This document shows, one piece after another, positions 1 through 10,815 of a stretch of 64,000 bases of DNA. The notes under the pieces are model-generated. The model saw only the letters and a program-made list of their open reading frames with translations. It was not told where the DNA came from and searched no databases. Source of the DNA: Streptomyces naganishii JCM 4654 (GTDB taxonomy: Bacteria; Actinomycetota; Actinomycetes; Streptomycetales; Streptomycetaceae); the NCBI RefSeq assembly GCF_014650575.1, contig NZ_BMVF01000006.1, forward strand, positions 406,284-470,283, written 5' to 3'. Positions within the stretch are counted from its first letter, which is position 1; each line of letters begins with the position of its first letter. Both the position numbers and the translations under genes were made by a program.

Positions 1-30
1 CGGGCGCGCCGGTGCGGCCGGGCCGCCGGC

Positions 31-1785
31 TCAGGACTGCGCCAGCACCACGCACGACCGCCCCGGCACGTGCAGCACCCCGTCGGCGTCCGGCGGCCCG
101 ACCGGCTCCCAGGCGGCGAGTACCCGTGCCGGGCGGGTGCCCAGGGGGATCGCCGCGGGCTCCTTGCCGAGGTTGACCGCCACCCGTACGTCACCGCGCC
201 GGAAGGCGAGCCAGCGGGCCTCCTGGTCGTAGGCGACCCTGGTGTCGGCGAGGTCGGGGTCCGTGAGGTCGGGCTGCTCGCGCCGCAGGGCGATCAGCGT
301 GCGGTACCAGGCGAGCACGCGCGCGTGCGGCCCGGTCTCCGGCTCCGACCAGTCCAGGCAGGAGCGGTCCCGGGTCGCCGGGTCCTGCGGGTCGGGCACG
401 TCCTCCTCGGCCCAGCCGTGCGCGGCGAACTCCCGCCGCCGGCCCCGGCGCACCGCCTCGGCCAGCTCCGGGTCGGTGTGGTCGGTGAAGAACTGCCACG
501 GCGTGCCCGCGGCCCACTCCTCGCCCATGAACAGCATCGGCGTGAACGGCGCGGTCAGGGTCAGCGTGGCCGCGCAGGCCAGCAGCCCGGGGGTGTCGGC
601 CAGCAGCATGGACAGGCGGTCGCCCTGGGCCCGGTTGCCGACCTGGTCGTGGGTCTGGGTGTAGCCGATCAGCCGGTGCCCGGCCACCCGGGTGCGGTCC
701 AGCGGGCGGCCGTGCCGGCGGCCCCGGAAGGAGGAGTACGTACCGTCGTGGAAGTAGCCGCAGGTGAGGGTCTTGGCGACCGCGGCGAGCGGGGCGCGTG
801 CGAAGTCGGCGTAGTAACCCTGGGACTCGCCGGTCAGGGCCGTGTGCAGGGCGTGGTGGAAGTCGTCGTTCCACTGGGCGTTCAGGCCCAGGCCGCCTTC
901 CGCGCGGGGGGTGATCAGCCGCGGGTCGTTCAGGTCCGACTCGGCGATCAGGAACAGCGGGCGGCCGAGGTCCGCGGCGAGCGTGTCCACGGCCGTGGAC
1001 AGCTCCTCCAGGAAGTGGCACGCGCGCGTGTCCGCCAGCGCGTGCACCGCGTCCAGCCGCAGCCCGTCGATCCGGTAGTCGCGCAGCCAGGCCAGCGCGC
1101 TGCCGGTCAGGAAGTCCCGCACCTCGTCCGAGCCGGGCGCGTCCAGGTTGACCGCGGCGCCCCAGGGGGTGTGGTGGGTGTCGGTGAAGTACGGGCCGAA
1201 CCGCGGCAGGTAGTTGCCGGACGGGCCGAGGTGGTTGTGCACCACGTCCAGGACCACGCCCAGGCCCAGCTCGTGCGCACGGTCGACGAAGCGTTTCAGC
1301 CCCTCCGGGCCGCCGTACGGCTCGTGCACCGCCCACAGCGACACGCCCTCGTAGCCCCAGCCGTGCGTGCCGGGGAAGGGGCACACGGGCATCAACTCCA
1401 CGTGTGTGACGCCCAGTTCGACCAGGTGTTCCAGACGTGCGGCGGCCGCGTCGAAGGTGCCCTCGCGGGTGTACGTCCCGACGTGCAGCTCGTAGAGGAC
1501 CGCGCCCGGGAGCGGGCGGCCGCCCCAGTCGCCGGTGCGCCAGACGTGGCGCGCGTGGTCGACGACGGCGCTCAGGCCGTCCGGCCCGTCCGGCTGCCGC
1601 CGCGAGCGCGGATCGGGCAGCACGGGGCCGCCGTCCAGGGCGAAGCCGTAGCGCGAGCCGTCGTCCGCCTCCGCCTCACCGGTCCACCAGCCCGCCCGCT
1701 CCGGATCGCGCTCCAACGCGCGCGTGGCGCCGTCGCACTGGAGCGTCACACGGCCGGCCTGCGGTGCCCACACCTCGAACTGCAC
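31..1785 (-). CDS. treZ: Malto-oligosyltrehalose trehalohydrolase
   Basis: Cytoplasmic GH13 enzyme that releases trehalose from the maltooligosyl-trehalose made by TreY. The 584-residue product has the usual family length. An N-terminal beta-sandwich (starting VQFEVWAP) is followed by the alpha-amylase barrel. Visible motifs are DVVHNHLGPSGNY, DGLRLDAVHAL (nucleophile Asp), the acid/base Glu in LIAESDLNDP, and QTHDQVGNRAQGD. The GTG start at 1785 is preceded by a GAAGGGGAA ribosome-binding site. treY and glgX lie on the same strand 4.5-9 kb upstream, so the trehalose genes are split by unrelated inserted genes instead of forming a tight operon. The call is firm. Confidence 0.96.
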   Translation of the reverse strand: MQFEVWAPQAGRVTLQCDGATRALERDPERAGWWTGEAEADDGSRYGFALDGGPVLPDPRSRRQPDGPDGLSAVVDHARHVWRTGDWGGRPLPGAVLYELHVGTYTREGTFDAAAARLEHLVELGVTHVELMPVCPFPGTHGWGYEGVSLWAVHEPYGGPEGLKRFVDRAHELGLGVVLDVVHNHLGPSGNYLPRFGPYFTDTHHTPWGAAVNLDAPGSDEVRDFLTGSALAWLRDYRIDGLRLDAVHALADTRACHFLEELSTAVDTLAADLGRPLFLIAESDLNDPRLITPRAEGGLGLNAQWNDDFHHALHTALTGESQGYYADFARAPLAAVAKTLTCGYFHDGTYSSFRGRRHGRPLDRTRVAGHRLIGYTQTHDQVGNRAQGDRLSMLLADTPGLLACAATLTLTAPFTPMLFMGEEWAAGTPWQFFTDHTDPELAEAVRRGRRREFAAHGWAEEDVPDPQDPATRDRSCLDWSEPETGPHARVLAWYRTLIALRREQPDLTDPDLADTRVAYDQEARWLAFRRGDVRVAVNLGKEPAAIPLGTRPARVLAAWEPVGPPDADGVLHVPGRSCVVLAQS

Positions 1786-1921
1786 GGACGGTTCCCCTTC
1801 GTCTGCTCACCGTGATGTAGCCCGTCCATCGTCCTCCAAACGAGATCAATCCGCTTTCGCATCCGTCCTTTTGCGGCGGGTGTCGCGGGATGCGCGCACC
1901 GGTCACCGTTTCCGGGTTTTC

Positions 1922-1950
1922 TGGACACCCCGGGTCCGCTGACCGACAAT
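1922..1950 (+). promoter_or_regulatory. Probable sigma-70-type promoter of a leaderless FHA gene
   Basis: A TGGACA box (1922-1927), a 17-nt spacer and a GACAAT box (1945-1950) closely resemble a vegetative promoter. The expected transcription start, about 7 nt past the -10 box, coincides with the GTG at 1958. There is no Shine-Dalgarno sequence, so the mRNA is probably leaderless. The promoter lies between the divergent treZ and FHA genes. Confidence 0.6.
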
Positions 1951-1957
1951 CACCAAC

Positions 1958-2509
1958 GTGACGTCGTCCTTCGAGTTCCACACGTACCCCGCGCGGCTGT
2001 CCGACGCGGAGCGCGACAAGGCGCTCGAGGTGCTCCGTGACGGCGTCGCCATGGGCCGTCTGTCGCACGACACGTTCGTCCGGCGCATGGAGCTGGCACT
2101 GGCCGCGCGGCGCGCCGACGAGCTCGTCGCGCTCACCTGCGACCTGCCCACCGAGAGCCGGGTGGCCCGTCTGGTGTTCGGCACCGTGGAAGCGGTCTCC
2201 GGCTTCACCGTACGGCTGCGCAGGGCCTGGCAGGCCGAGCGGCTGCCCAAGCTGCTGCTGCCCGTCCCCGGCAGCGGTCACCCCTTGCGGATAGGGCGCG
2301 ACCCGGCCAGCGGGCTCAGGCTCACCCACGAGACGGTCTCCCGCGTCCACGCCGAGCTGCGCCACCAGGGCGGGATGTGGGTCCTGCGGGACCTCGGCTC
2401 GACCAACGGCACGACCGTCAACGGACGGCGGGTGATCGGGGCGGCCGTGGTGCGCGAGGGCGACCAGGTCGGGTTCGGGCAGGTGTCGTACCGGCTCCAC
2501 GCGGGCTGA
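1958..2509 (+). CDS. DUF1707 and FHA domain protein
   Basis: 183 residues. An N-terminal DUF1707 segment (about residues 10-65: RLSDAERDKALEVLRDG, then LSHDTFVRRMELAL) is joined to a C-terminal FHA domain (about 105-180). The FHA domain carries the phosphothreonine-binding signature IGRDPASGLRL, SRVHAEL and DLGSTNGTTVNG. FHA domains bind phosphothreonine peptides made by Ser/Thr kinases, so a role in signalling is likely, but no kinase gene is adjacent and the partner is unknown. No membrane segment is visible. The GTG start appears leaderless. It is divergent from treZ. Confidence 0.88.
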   Translation: MTSSFEFHTYPARLSDAERDKALEVLRDGVAMGRLSHDTFVRRMELALAARRADELVALTCDLPTESRVARLVFGTVEAVSGFTVRLRRAWQAERLPKLLLPVPGSGHPLRIGRDPASGLRLTHETVSRVHAELRHQGGMWVLRDLGSTNGTTVNGRRVIGAAVVREGDQVGFGQVSYRLHAG

Positions 2510-2678
2510 GGCGCCCACCGCCGGCGGCACCGGACACCTCTGGCCTGTGCATCACCCAGCGGGACGGGTCAAGTCTCTTTCCGGACGGTGGTGTTGACGA
2601 ACCCGCCAACTCGTGACTGACTTTGCTTACATCGTGTACGTGTGGTGAACCGATGGCAACACATCGTGGAGGTGTGCC

Positions 2679-4013
2679 CTGACGCCACTCCACCGCTATC
2701 CGTCCGTCGACGAACTGGCCGCCCGCGCCGCCGCCCTCGTCGCCCGCCATCCCCGCCACGCCCGGCTGCGCCGCGTCGGCGTCTCCCGCGCGGGCACCCC
2801 CCTGTGGCTCCTCACCGCCGGGCACGGCGACCGGCAGGCCCTCGTTGTCGCCGGGCCGCACGCCAACGAACCCGTGGGCGGCGCCACCGTCCTCCGGCTG
2901 GCCGAGCGGGCCCTGACCGACCCCCATCTGCGCGAGGGCGCGGACATCACCTGGAACCTGCTGCTGTGCCTGGACCCCGACGGCTCCCGCCGCAACGAGG
3001 ACTGGCTCGCCGGGCCCTACACGCTCGGCCACTACTTCCGCAGCTTCTTCCGGCCCGGCTTCCTGGAACAGCCCGAATGGCTGCCCGACGGGGCAGCGGC
3101 GGCCGCGCTGCCGGAGACCCGCGCGCTGCTCGGCCTCCAGGACGAGCTGCGGCCCTTCGTCCAGTGCTCGCTGCACGGCGTCGACGTCGGCGGCGGCTTC
3201 GTCGAGCTGACCCACGACCTGCCCGGCCTCGCCCAGCGCGTCGCGCACGCCGCCGCCCGCCTCGGCATCCCGCGCGAGCTCGGCGCGTACGACTGCCTGT
3301 ACTGGCCCCGCCTCGGGCCCGCCGTCTACCGGATCCCGCCGCCGCGCCACGGCGACCTGGCCGCCGCCATCACCGAGGCGGCCGTGGAGTCCACCTGGTG
3401 CCACCCGCGCCGCTACGGCACCCTGTCCGCCGTGGTGGAGGCGCCCATGTGGGGCGTGGCCGCCGTTGCGGACGGCTCGGCGCCCGCCGACCGGGACGCG
3501 GTGCTGCGCGCCGTCAGCCGCACCCTGCGCGAGGACACCCGCCTGCTCGAACGCCTGCTGGACCGGGCCCGGCCGCACCTCGCCGGGGTCGCGGACGCCG
3601 ACCGCCTGCTCGCCCCGGTGGACGACTATTTACTGGTCTGCCCCGGACTCGCCGACGCCTGGGACCCCGGCACCGGCGACGGCACGTCCCGCCCGCTCCC
3701 GCCGCTGACCACCGCCCACCTGACCGCCCTGCGCATCGCCGGACGGCGGCTGGCGCTGCGCACCGCCGGGCTGCTGCACCGCCTCGTGCGCGCCGCCGGC
3801 CACGACCCGGCCGGCGTCCTGCCCGAGCTGGACCGGCTCATCGAGGAACGCTGCGCCGACTACCGCGACGGTCTGCGCGCCCGCTGGATCCCGGTCGCCC
3901 GCCAGGCCGAGTACCAGACCCGGGTGGTCCTGGCCGCCTGCGAACTGGCCGCCCGGCACCAGCAGCCGGCCGAGCCGGCCCGGCCACGCCCGCGGGTGCT
4001 CCCGTTCGGGTGA
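2679..4013 (+). CDS. M14-family zinc carboxypeptidase, copy 1, probable CTG start
   Basis: About 444 residues. M14 peptidases remove C-terminal residues using a zinc held by His, Glu and His. The motif is visible: HANEP (HxxE) near residue 67, SLHGVDVGG, and the catalytic Glu in VVEAPMWG. It is a clear paralogue of the minus-strand gene at 4520-5770, with shared RYPSVxEL at the N-terminus and the same motif order. Homology extends upstream of the first in-frame ATG (2874), back to LHRYPSVDEL. No ATG, GTG or TTG exists in frame between there and the stop at 2646. The only candidate start is CTG at 2679, six bases after GGAGG (2668-2672). No signal peptide is seen, so it is probably cytoplasmic. 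Substrate unknown. Confidence 0.85.
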   Translation: MTPLHRYPSVDELAARAAALVARHPRHARLRRVGVSRAGTPLWLLTAGHGDRQALVVAGPHANEPVGGATVLRLAERALTDPHLREGADITWNLLLCLDPDGSRRNEDWLAGPYTLGHYFRSFFRPGFLEQPEWLPDGAAAAALPETRALLGLQDELRPFVQCSLHGVDVGGGFVELTHDLPGLAQRVAHAAARLGIPRELGAYDCLYWPRLGPAVYRIPPPRHGDLAAAITEAAVESTWCHPRRYGTLSAVVEAPMWGVAAVADGSAPADRDAVLRAVSRTLREDTRLLERLLDRARPHLAGVADADRLLAPVDDYLLVCPGLADAWDPGTGDGTSRPLPPLTTAHLTALRIAGRRLALRTAGLLHRLVRAAGHDPAGVLPELDRLIEERCADYRDGLRARWIPVARQAEYQTRVVLAACELAARHQQPAEPARPRPRVLPFG

Positions 4014-4055
4014 GCCGGGCTGGGGCGGGGAGCCGGGTGTGCCGATGTAGCGGGC

Positions 4056-4481
4056 ATGAAACCCTTCACCAAGGCGGCGACGGGCCGTCTGCTGCGCGGT
4101 ACGACCGCGGCGGCCGCTCTCCTGCTCACCGCGGCCGTCCCGGCCCAGGCGGCCCACGCCCACTCCGACCGGGGCGACTGGCTCTACGTCAGCGTCACGC
4201 ACGGCGACGTCCCTTCCGGTGACACCCGCGGCACCCTGCTGACGTGCGACCCGCCCCAGGGCCACGCCCACGCGTCCGAGGCCTGCGGCGAACTGCGCTC
4301 GGCGCGCGGCGACATCCGGGGCATCCCCCACAAGGACGTGTTCTGCTCCATGATCTACGCGCCCGTCACCGTCGAGGCCAGGGGCCAGTGGCAGGGCCGC
4401 GCCGTCGACTACACGGAGACCTTCGCCAACTCCTGTGTGATGAGGGCCCGCACGGGCGAGGTGTTCGCGCTGGACGCCTGA
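4056..4481 (+). CDS. SSI-family protease inhibitor precursor
   Basis: 141-residue secreted Streptomyces subtilisin-inhibitor-like protein, which blocks extracellular serine proteases by the standard substrate-like mechanism. A signal peptide (about 1-33) ends near VPAQAAHA. The mature part shows the family disulfide pattern: Cys64/Cys77 and Cys97/Cys127. The reactive loop CSMIYAP places Met99 at P1 and Ile100 at P1', like the Met P1 of classical SSI. The WQGR and YTETFANSCV motifs are also conserved. It sits 42 nt after one M14 carboxypeptidase and converges on the second. Whether those are its targets is doubtful, since SSI normally inhibits serine proteases. Confidence 0.95.
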   Translation: MKPFTKAATGRLLRGTTAAAALLLTAAVPAQAAHAHSDRGDWLYVSVTHGDVPSGDTRGTLLTCDPPQGHAHASEACGELRSARGDIRGIPHKDVFCSMIYAPVTVEARGQWQGRAVDYTETFANSCVMRARTGEVFALDA

Positions 4482-4530
4482 CGCGCCGGCCCGCCCCGGT
4501 CGGCGGCCGGCCCGCCGCGTCAGGCGTCCA
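4471..4530. terminator. Bidirectional hairpin built from two gene 3' ends
   Basis: A perfect 15-bp inverted repeat: TGGACGCCTGACGCG at 4471-4485 and its complement at 4516-4530, with a GC-rich 30-nt loop that itself contains CCGGCC/GGCCGG. The arms hold the last codons and stops of the two convergent genes, both of which end Leu-Asp-Ala-stop. It would form the same stem in either transcript and is probably a two-way terminator. Confidence 0.7.
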
Positions 4531-5770
4531 GTTCGCGGGCGTGGCGGGCCGCCGCCACGACCGTGCGGCTCTGGTGCTCCGCCTGGTGGTCCAGCGGCAC
4601 CCAGCGGGCCCGGAAGCGGCGGGCGAAGGACTCGCTCCAGGCCGCGACCAGCCGCTCCAGCTGCGGCGCGGCGCGGTCGTCGGCCTGGCGCAGCACCCGC
4701 AGCAGCATGGCCGCCGTCCGCAGCGGCAGCCGCCGGCCGAAGGCGTCCACGCTGCCCACGTAGGCCATCGTGGTGTCGGCGGGCGGGGTGTGCATCCAGT
4801 CCGCCGCCAGCCCCGGCACCAGGCTCAGCCCCCACTTCGCGGCCCGCAGCAGCGGCCCGTCCGCGCCCGCCAGCCGGGGCAGCGCGTCCGCGAGGACCAG
4901 CTCCACCTCCCGCGCGTCGCTCAGCAGCCGCCGCGCCAGCCGCCGTATCGCCGCCGCGGGCGCGGGGTGCGGCGCCGGGTCGTCGACCAGGTCGCTCGCC
5001 CACATCGGCACCTCCACCACGGCGGTCAGACCGCCGTAGCGGTGCGCGTGGTACCAGGTGCTGTGCCGCGCGTCGTCCGGCATGCTCGGGTACGCGGCCC
5101 CGGCGCCCGGCGAGGGCATCACCCGCACCCCGGGCCCCGAGACGGCCCAGCCCGCGGCGTCGGACGCGCCCGTCTCCACCGGGATGTGCAGCTCCGCCGC
5201 GGACTTGCCGAAGGGCTCCGCGAGCCCGGGCACGTCCCTGGTCAACTGCACCCAGCTGCCGCCCAGATCGGTGCCGTGCAGGGTCACCTGGAGGTAGGGC
5301 CGCAGCGTGTCGATGACCGCGGTCAGCGCGCGTGTCTCGGGCGGCAGCCGGTCCGGCGGCAGCACGGACGGCGACCACTCCGGCTGCTCGGGCCCGGCGG
5401 GCCGGAAGAAGCCGAGGTGGTAGTCGAGCAGGCTGCGCGGGGCGGGCGTGACGTGCAGGCTCGCGCCGTCCGGGTCCGCGCACAGCAGGAAGTGCCAGGA
5501 GGTGTCGGCCCGCAGCCGCCGCTCGTCCAGGACGCGGTGGGCGAGCGCGAGGAGGGTGGACCCTCCGGCCGGCTCGTTGGCGTGGGCGCCCGCCACCACC
5601 AGGACGGCCCGCCGGGCGTGCCCCATGGACAGCAGGTGCAGGGGCCTGCCCGCGCGGGAGAAGCCGACCTCCTGCACGGCGCACAGGTCCGGCCGTCGTG
5701 CGGCCACCGCCCGGGCGGCGGCGACGAGTTCGGGAACACTGGGGTAGCGCAGCTCCGGCAGGAGACTCAC
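4520..5770 (-). CDS. M14-family zinc carboxypeptidase, copy 2
   Basis: 416 residues, GTG start (MSLLPELRYPSV) preceded by a G-rich ribosome-binding site. The zinc and catalytic motifs are intact: HANEPAGGSTL, VTLHGTDLGGSW and AVVEVPMWAS. It shares its overall plan with the plus-strand copy at 2679-4013; the two are diverged paralogues on opposite strands with the SSI gene between them. No signal peptide is seen, so a cytoplasmic amidase or carboxypeptidase acting on peptides or small amides is more likely than a secreted digestive enzyme. Substrate unknown. Upstream lies a repetitive 480-bp spacer before the treY end. Confidence 0.88.
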   Translation of the reverse strand: MSLLPELRYPSVPELVAAARAVAARRPDLCAVQEVGFSRAGRPLHLLSMGHARRAVLVVAGAHANEPAGGSTLLALAHRVLDERRLRADTSWHFLLCADPDGASLHVTPAPRSLLDYHLGFFRPAGPEQPEWSPSVLPPDRLPPETRALTAVIDTLRPYLQVTLHGTDLGGSWVQLTRDVPGLAEPFGKSAAELHIPVETGASDAAGWAVSGPGVRVMPSPGAGAAYPSMPDDARHSTWYHAHRYGGLTAVVEVPMWASDLVDDPAPHPAPAAAIRRLARRLLSDAREVELVLADALPRLAGADGPLLRAAKWGLSLVPGLAADWMHTPPADTTMAYVGSVDAFGRRLPLRTAAMLLRVLRQADDRAAPQLERLVAAWSESFARRFRARWVPLDHQAEHQSRTVVAAARHARELDA

Positions 5771-5959
5771 CCCCGACTACTCCGCCCTGCTTCGCACTCC
5801 GCAGTACCCCACGGCGTCTGTGAACTGTCAAGTACACACAACGGAGGCCGCCTGGAGCCGCCCCGAGGCGCCCGGAAGCCGTCCGGGGCGCCCGCTGACC
5901 CCCGGAAGCGCCCCCCGCCCCCGCCACCCGGACGCGCCCAGCACCCACCGCCCTGCCCG

Positions 5960-6245
5960 GGTCACCGCCCGGCCGGTCACCGTCCGGCCGGTCACCGCCC
6001 GGCCGGTCACCGTCCCGGCCGGTCACCGTCCCGGCCGGTCACTCCTACGGGCGGTCGCCGCCCCGACTCGGCCGGTTGCGGACCCGGCTGGCCATCGCGC
6101 TGGCCCGGTTGCCGTCCCGGCCGGTTACCCCTATGGGCGGTCGCCGCCCCGATCACCGACTCGGCCGGTTGCGGACCCGGCTGGCTGCCACCCCGGCCGG
6201 TCACCACCCCGATCGGTTGCCGGCCGGCCGGTCGCCGCCCCGCCG
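5960..6245. repeat. Minisatellite and duplicated block in the treY / M14 spacer
   Basis: The 478-bp spacer 5771-6248 holds no supported gene. Six units sharing GGTCACCG and CGGCCGG begin at 5960, 5975, 5990, 6005, 6021 and 6037, giving a 15-16 bp period. They are followed by a roughly 50-bp block (6044-6092) repeated at 6130-6185 with a 7-nt insertion, and by further degenerate CGGCCGGT copies to about 6245. Unit length and lack of unique spacers rule out CRISPR. It lies downstream of treY and upstream of the second M14 gene; origin by slippage is likely and function is unknown. Confidence 0.8.
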
Positions 6246-6248
6246 GTC

Positions 6249-8612
6249 TCAGTTTCCCGAGCCGTCCTGGACCCGTTCAAGCAGTGCCACCGGCAGCCGT
6301 TCGAACAGTTCGGCCACGCGCGCGTGCCCCTCGAACTCCCGCCCCGGTGCCAGCGCGTCCGCCCACCGGCCCGGCGGCAGCGGCAGCCGGGTGTCCCGCC
6401 AGCCGCCCGCCCGCTCCAGCCGCAGCGACAGCCGGGTCACGGCCGTGACCACCTCACCGGAGCGCGCGAACGCCGCGCAGTGGGCCGCGGCCGGGCCCTC
6501 GGCCACCAGCGGGGCGTACGTCGCCCGCGAGCCGAACACCTCGGGCCGGCGCGCCCGCAGCCGCAGCGCCGCCGCCGTCACCGCGCCCTTGTCGCCGGGG
6601 TCCGCCGGAGGGAAGCTCGCCGGCCGCCGGTTGTCCGGGTCCACCAGGGCCCGGTACTCGGCCTCCGTGCCCTGGTACACGTCCGGCACGCCCGGCATCG
6701 TCAGGTGCACCAGGGCCGTCCCCAGGACGTTGGCCCGGATGTGCGGCTCCAGGGCGCCGCGCAGGGCCGCCACCCGCTCGCCCGGCGCCCCGCACGGTCC
6801 CTCGTCGACGAACCGCGCCACGGCCTCCTCGTACGGCGGCTCCTGCTCCGTCCAGCTGGTGTAGAGGCCCGCCTCCCGCACGTGCTTCAGCAGCGCCTCC
6901 CGCACCCGCCCCGGCTCGGCCGGCCCGAGCCCGAACACCGTCTGCCAGGCCGCCCAGGCGAGCTGCCCGTCCGGCACGTCCTCCTCGCCGCGCGCGACCT
7001 CCTCCAGGAGCGCGGCCCACCGCTCGGGGCACTCGGTGAGCACCGCCAGCGCGGCCCGCACGTCGGCGCTGCGCTTGGTGTCGTGCGTGGAGACCACCGT
7101 CCCGCCCACCGGCCAGTCGCGCTGCACGCGGGCGCAGTACGCGTGGAAGTCCTGAGGGGACACCGCCGGGCGCCCGGGGTCCCCGCCGACCTCGTTGGCC
7201 GACAGCAGCGGCACGTAACGGTAGTAGGCGGTGTCCTCCACGGACTTCGCGCGCAGCGCGGAGGCGGCCTGCGCGAACCGGGTGCGCAGCTCCACGGCGT
7301 CGCGGCCCACGCCGGCCCGCCCGAGCAGCAGATCCCGTACGACGTCCACGGCCTCGCCCTCCTCGGGCACCGCGAAGGCGAGGCGGGCCCGGTCCGCGGC
7401 CTCCTCGGTGAGCACGGCGGAGGCGTCGGTCGAGGCGTACGGCCGGTAGACCTCCAGGCGGACCAGCAGCTCCCGCAGCGCTGTGCGCAGCGCCCACGGG
7501 GCGCGGTCGCGCAGCGCCGGGTCCGGTGAGCCGGTGCACACCCGGCTCGCCACCCGCGTCAGCCGCTCCGACTCGGCGGCCAGCTCGTGCGTGATCACCT
7601 TGTACGCCGCCCGCCGGGCCGTCGCCGCCCAGTCCCCGCCCCGGTCGGTCTGCGGGGCCGCCCAGCGCCGGTACAGGGCGAGCAGTTCGTCCGCACCGGC
7701 CGGGTCGGTGAACAGGCCGTCGACGTGCCGGAGGGCGTCGTAGCCGGTGGTGCCGGCCACCGGCCAGGAGGGCGGCAGGTGCTCGCCGTCGGAGAGGATC
7801 TTCTCCACGACCGTCCAGCGGCCCCCGGTCGCCTCGTGCAGCCGGGCGAGGTAGGCGTCGGGGTCGGCGAGGCCGTCCGGGTGGTCGATCCGCAGGCCGT
7901 CGACCACCCCCTCGCGCAGCAGCTGGAGGACCTTGGCGTGGGTCGCCGCGAAGACCTCCGGATCCTCCACGCGGACCCCGATCAGCTCCGAGATGCTGAA
8001 GAAGCGCCGGTAGTTGAGCTCGGTGCGGGCCAGCCGCCACCAGGTGAGCCGGTACCACTGCGCCTGGAGCAGCTCGGGCAGCGGCAGGCCGGCGGTGCCC
8101 TCGCGCAGCGGGAAGGCGTGGTCGTGGTAGCGCAGGACGTCGCCGTCGACCTTCAGCGCGCCCGTCTCCTTGCCGACCGGCCGGCCCAGCACCGGCAGCA
8201 GCACCTTGCCGTCCTGCGCCTCCCAGTCGATGTCGAACCAGCGCGCGTACGGCGAGGCGGGGCCCTCGCGCAGCACCTCCCACAGGGCGCGGTTGTGGCG
8301 CGGGGCCATGGCCATGTGGTTGGGCACGATGTCCAGGACCAGGCCGAGCCCGTGCTCCCGCGCGGTGTGCGCGAGGGCGCGCAGCCCCTCCTCCCCGCCG
8401 AGCTCGGCGCGCACCCGCGCGGGGTCCACGACGTCGTAGCCGTGCAGGGAGCCCGGCACGGCCTCGAGCACGGGGGACAGGTGCAGGTGGGAGACGCCGA
8501 GCGAGGCCAGGTACGGCACGGCCCGCGCCGCGGCGGCGAACGGGAACTCGGGCTGGAGCTGGAGCCGGTAGGTGGCCGTGGGCACGACGGGTGCCAAGCG
8601 CTCGGGTGTCAT
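6249..8612 (-). CDS. treY: Maltooligosyl trehalose synthase
   Basis: 787-residue GH13 enzyme that isomerises the reducing-end alpha-1,4 bond of maltodextrins to alpha,alpha-1,1, making the TreZ substrate. Seen: an N-terminal ATYRLQL and LGVSHLHLSPVL strand, GSLHGYDVVD, DIVPNHMA, the nucleophile motif DGLRIDHPDGL, the acid/base Glu in VVEKIL, and STHDTKRSADVRAAL. Length and start (ATG 8612) fit the family. glgX lies 94 nt upstream on the same strand, so glgX-treY are probably cotranscribed. treZ is about 4.5 kb further downstream and beyond plus-strand genes, so it needs its own promoter. Confidence 0.96.
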   Translation of the reverse strand: MTPERLAPVVPTATYRLQLQPEFPFAAAARAVPYLASLGVSHLHLSPVLEAVPGSLHGYDVVDPARVRAELGGEEGLRALAHTAREHGLGLVLDIVPNHMAMAPRHNRALWEVLREGPASPYARWFDIDWEAQDGKVLLPVLGRPVGKETGALKVDGDVLRYHDHAFPLREGTAGLPLPELLQAQWYRLTWWRLARTELNYRRFFSISELIGVRVEDPEVFAATHAKVLQLLREGVVDGLRIDHPDGLADPDAYLARLHEATGGRWTVVEKILSDGEHLPPSWPVAGTTGYDALRHVDGLFTDPAGADELLALYRRWAAPQTDRGGDWAATARRAAYKVITHELAAESERLTRVASRVCTGSPDPALRDRAPWALRTALRELLVRLEVYRPYASTDASAVLTEEAADRARLAFAVPEEGEAVDVVRDLLLGRAGVGRDAVELRTRFAQAASALRAKSVEDTAYYRYVPLLSANEVGGDPGRPAVSPQDFHAYCARVQRDWPVGGTVVSTHDTKRSADVRAALAVLTECPERWAALLEEVARGEEDVPDGQLAWAAWQTVFGLGPAEPGRVREALLKHVREAGLYTSWTEQEPPYEEAVARFVDEGPCGAPGERVAALRGALEPHIRANVLGTALVHLTMPGVPDVYQGTEAEYRALVDPDNRRPASFPPADPGDKGAVTAAALRLRARRPEVFGSRATYAPLVAEGPAAAHCAAFARSGEVVTAVTRLSLRLERAGGWRDTRLPLPPGRWADALAPGREFEGHARVAELFERLPVALLERVQDGSGN

Positions 8613-8706
8613 GGAAAGCTACGTACCCCCCGCACCGCCTTTCGTGTCACCGCCCCGCTCCGCGCCCGCCCGGCCACCCGCGCGGGCCGCCCTCCTCACC
8701 CGTTCG

Positions 8707-10815
<2,109 letters not shown>

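Noticed and set aside
5960..6245. Short regular repeats considered as a CRISPR array
   Set aside because: Units are 15-16 bp and head to tail with no unique spacers, and no cas genes are near.
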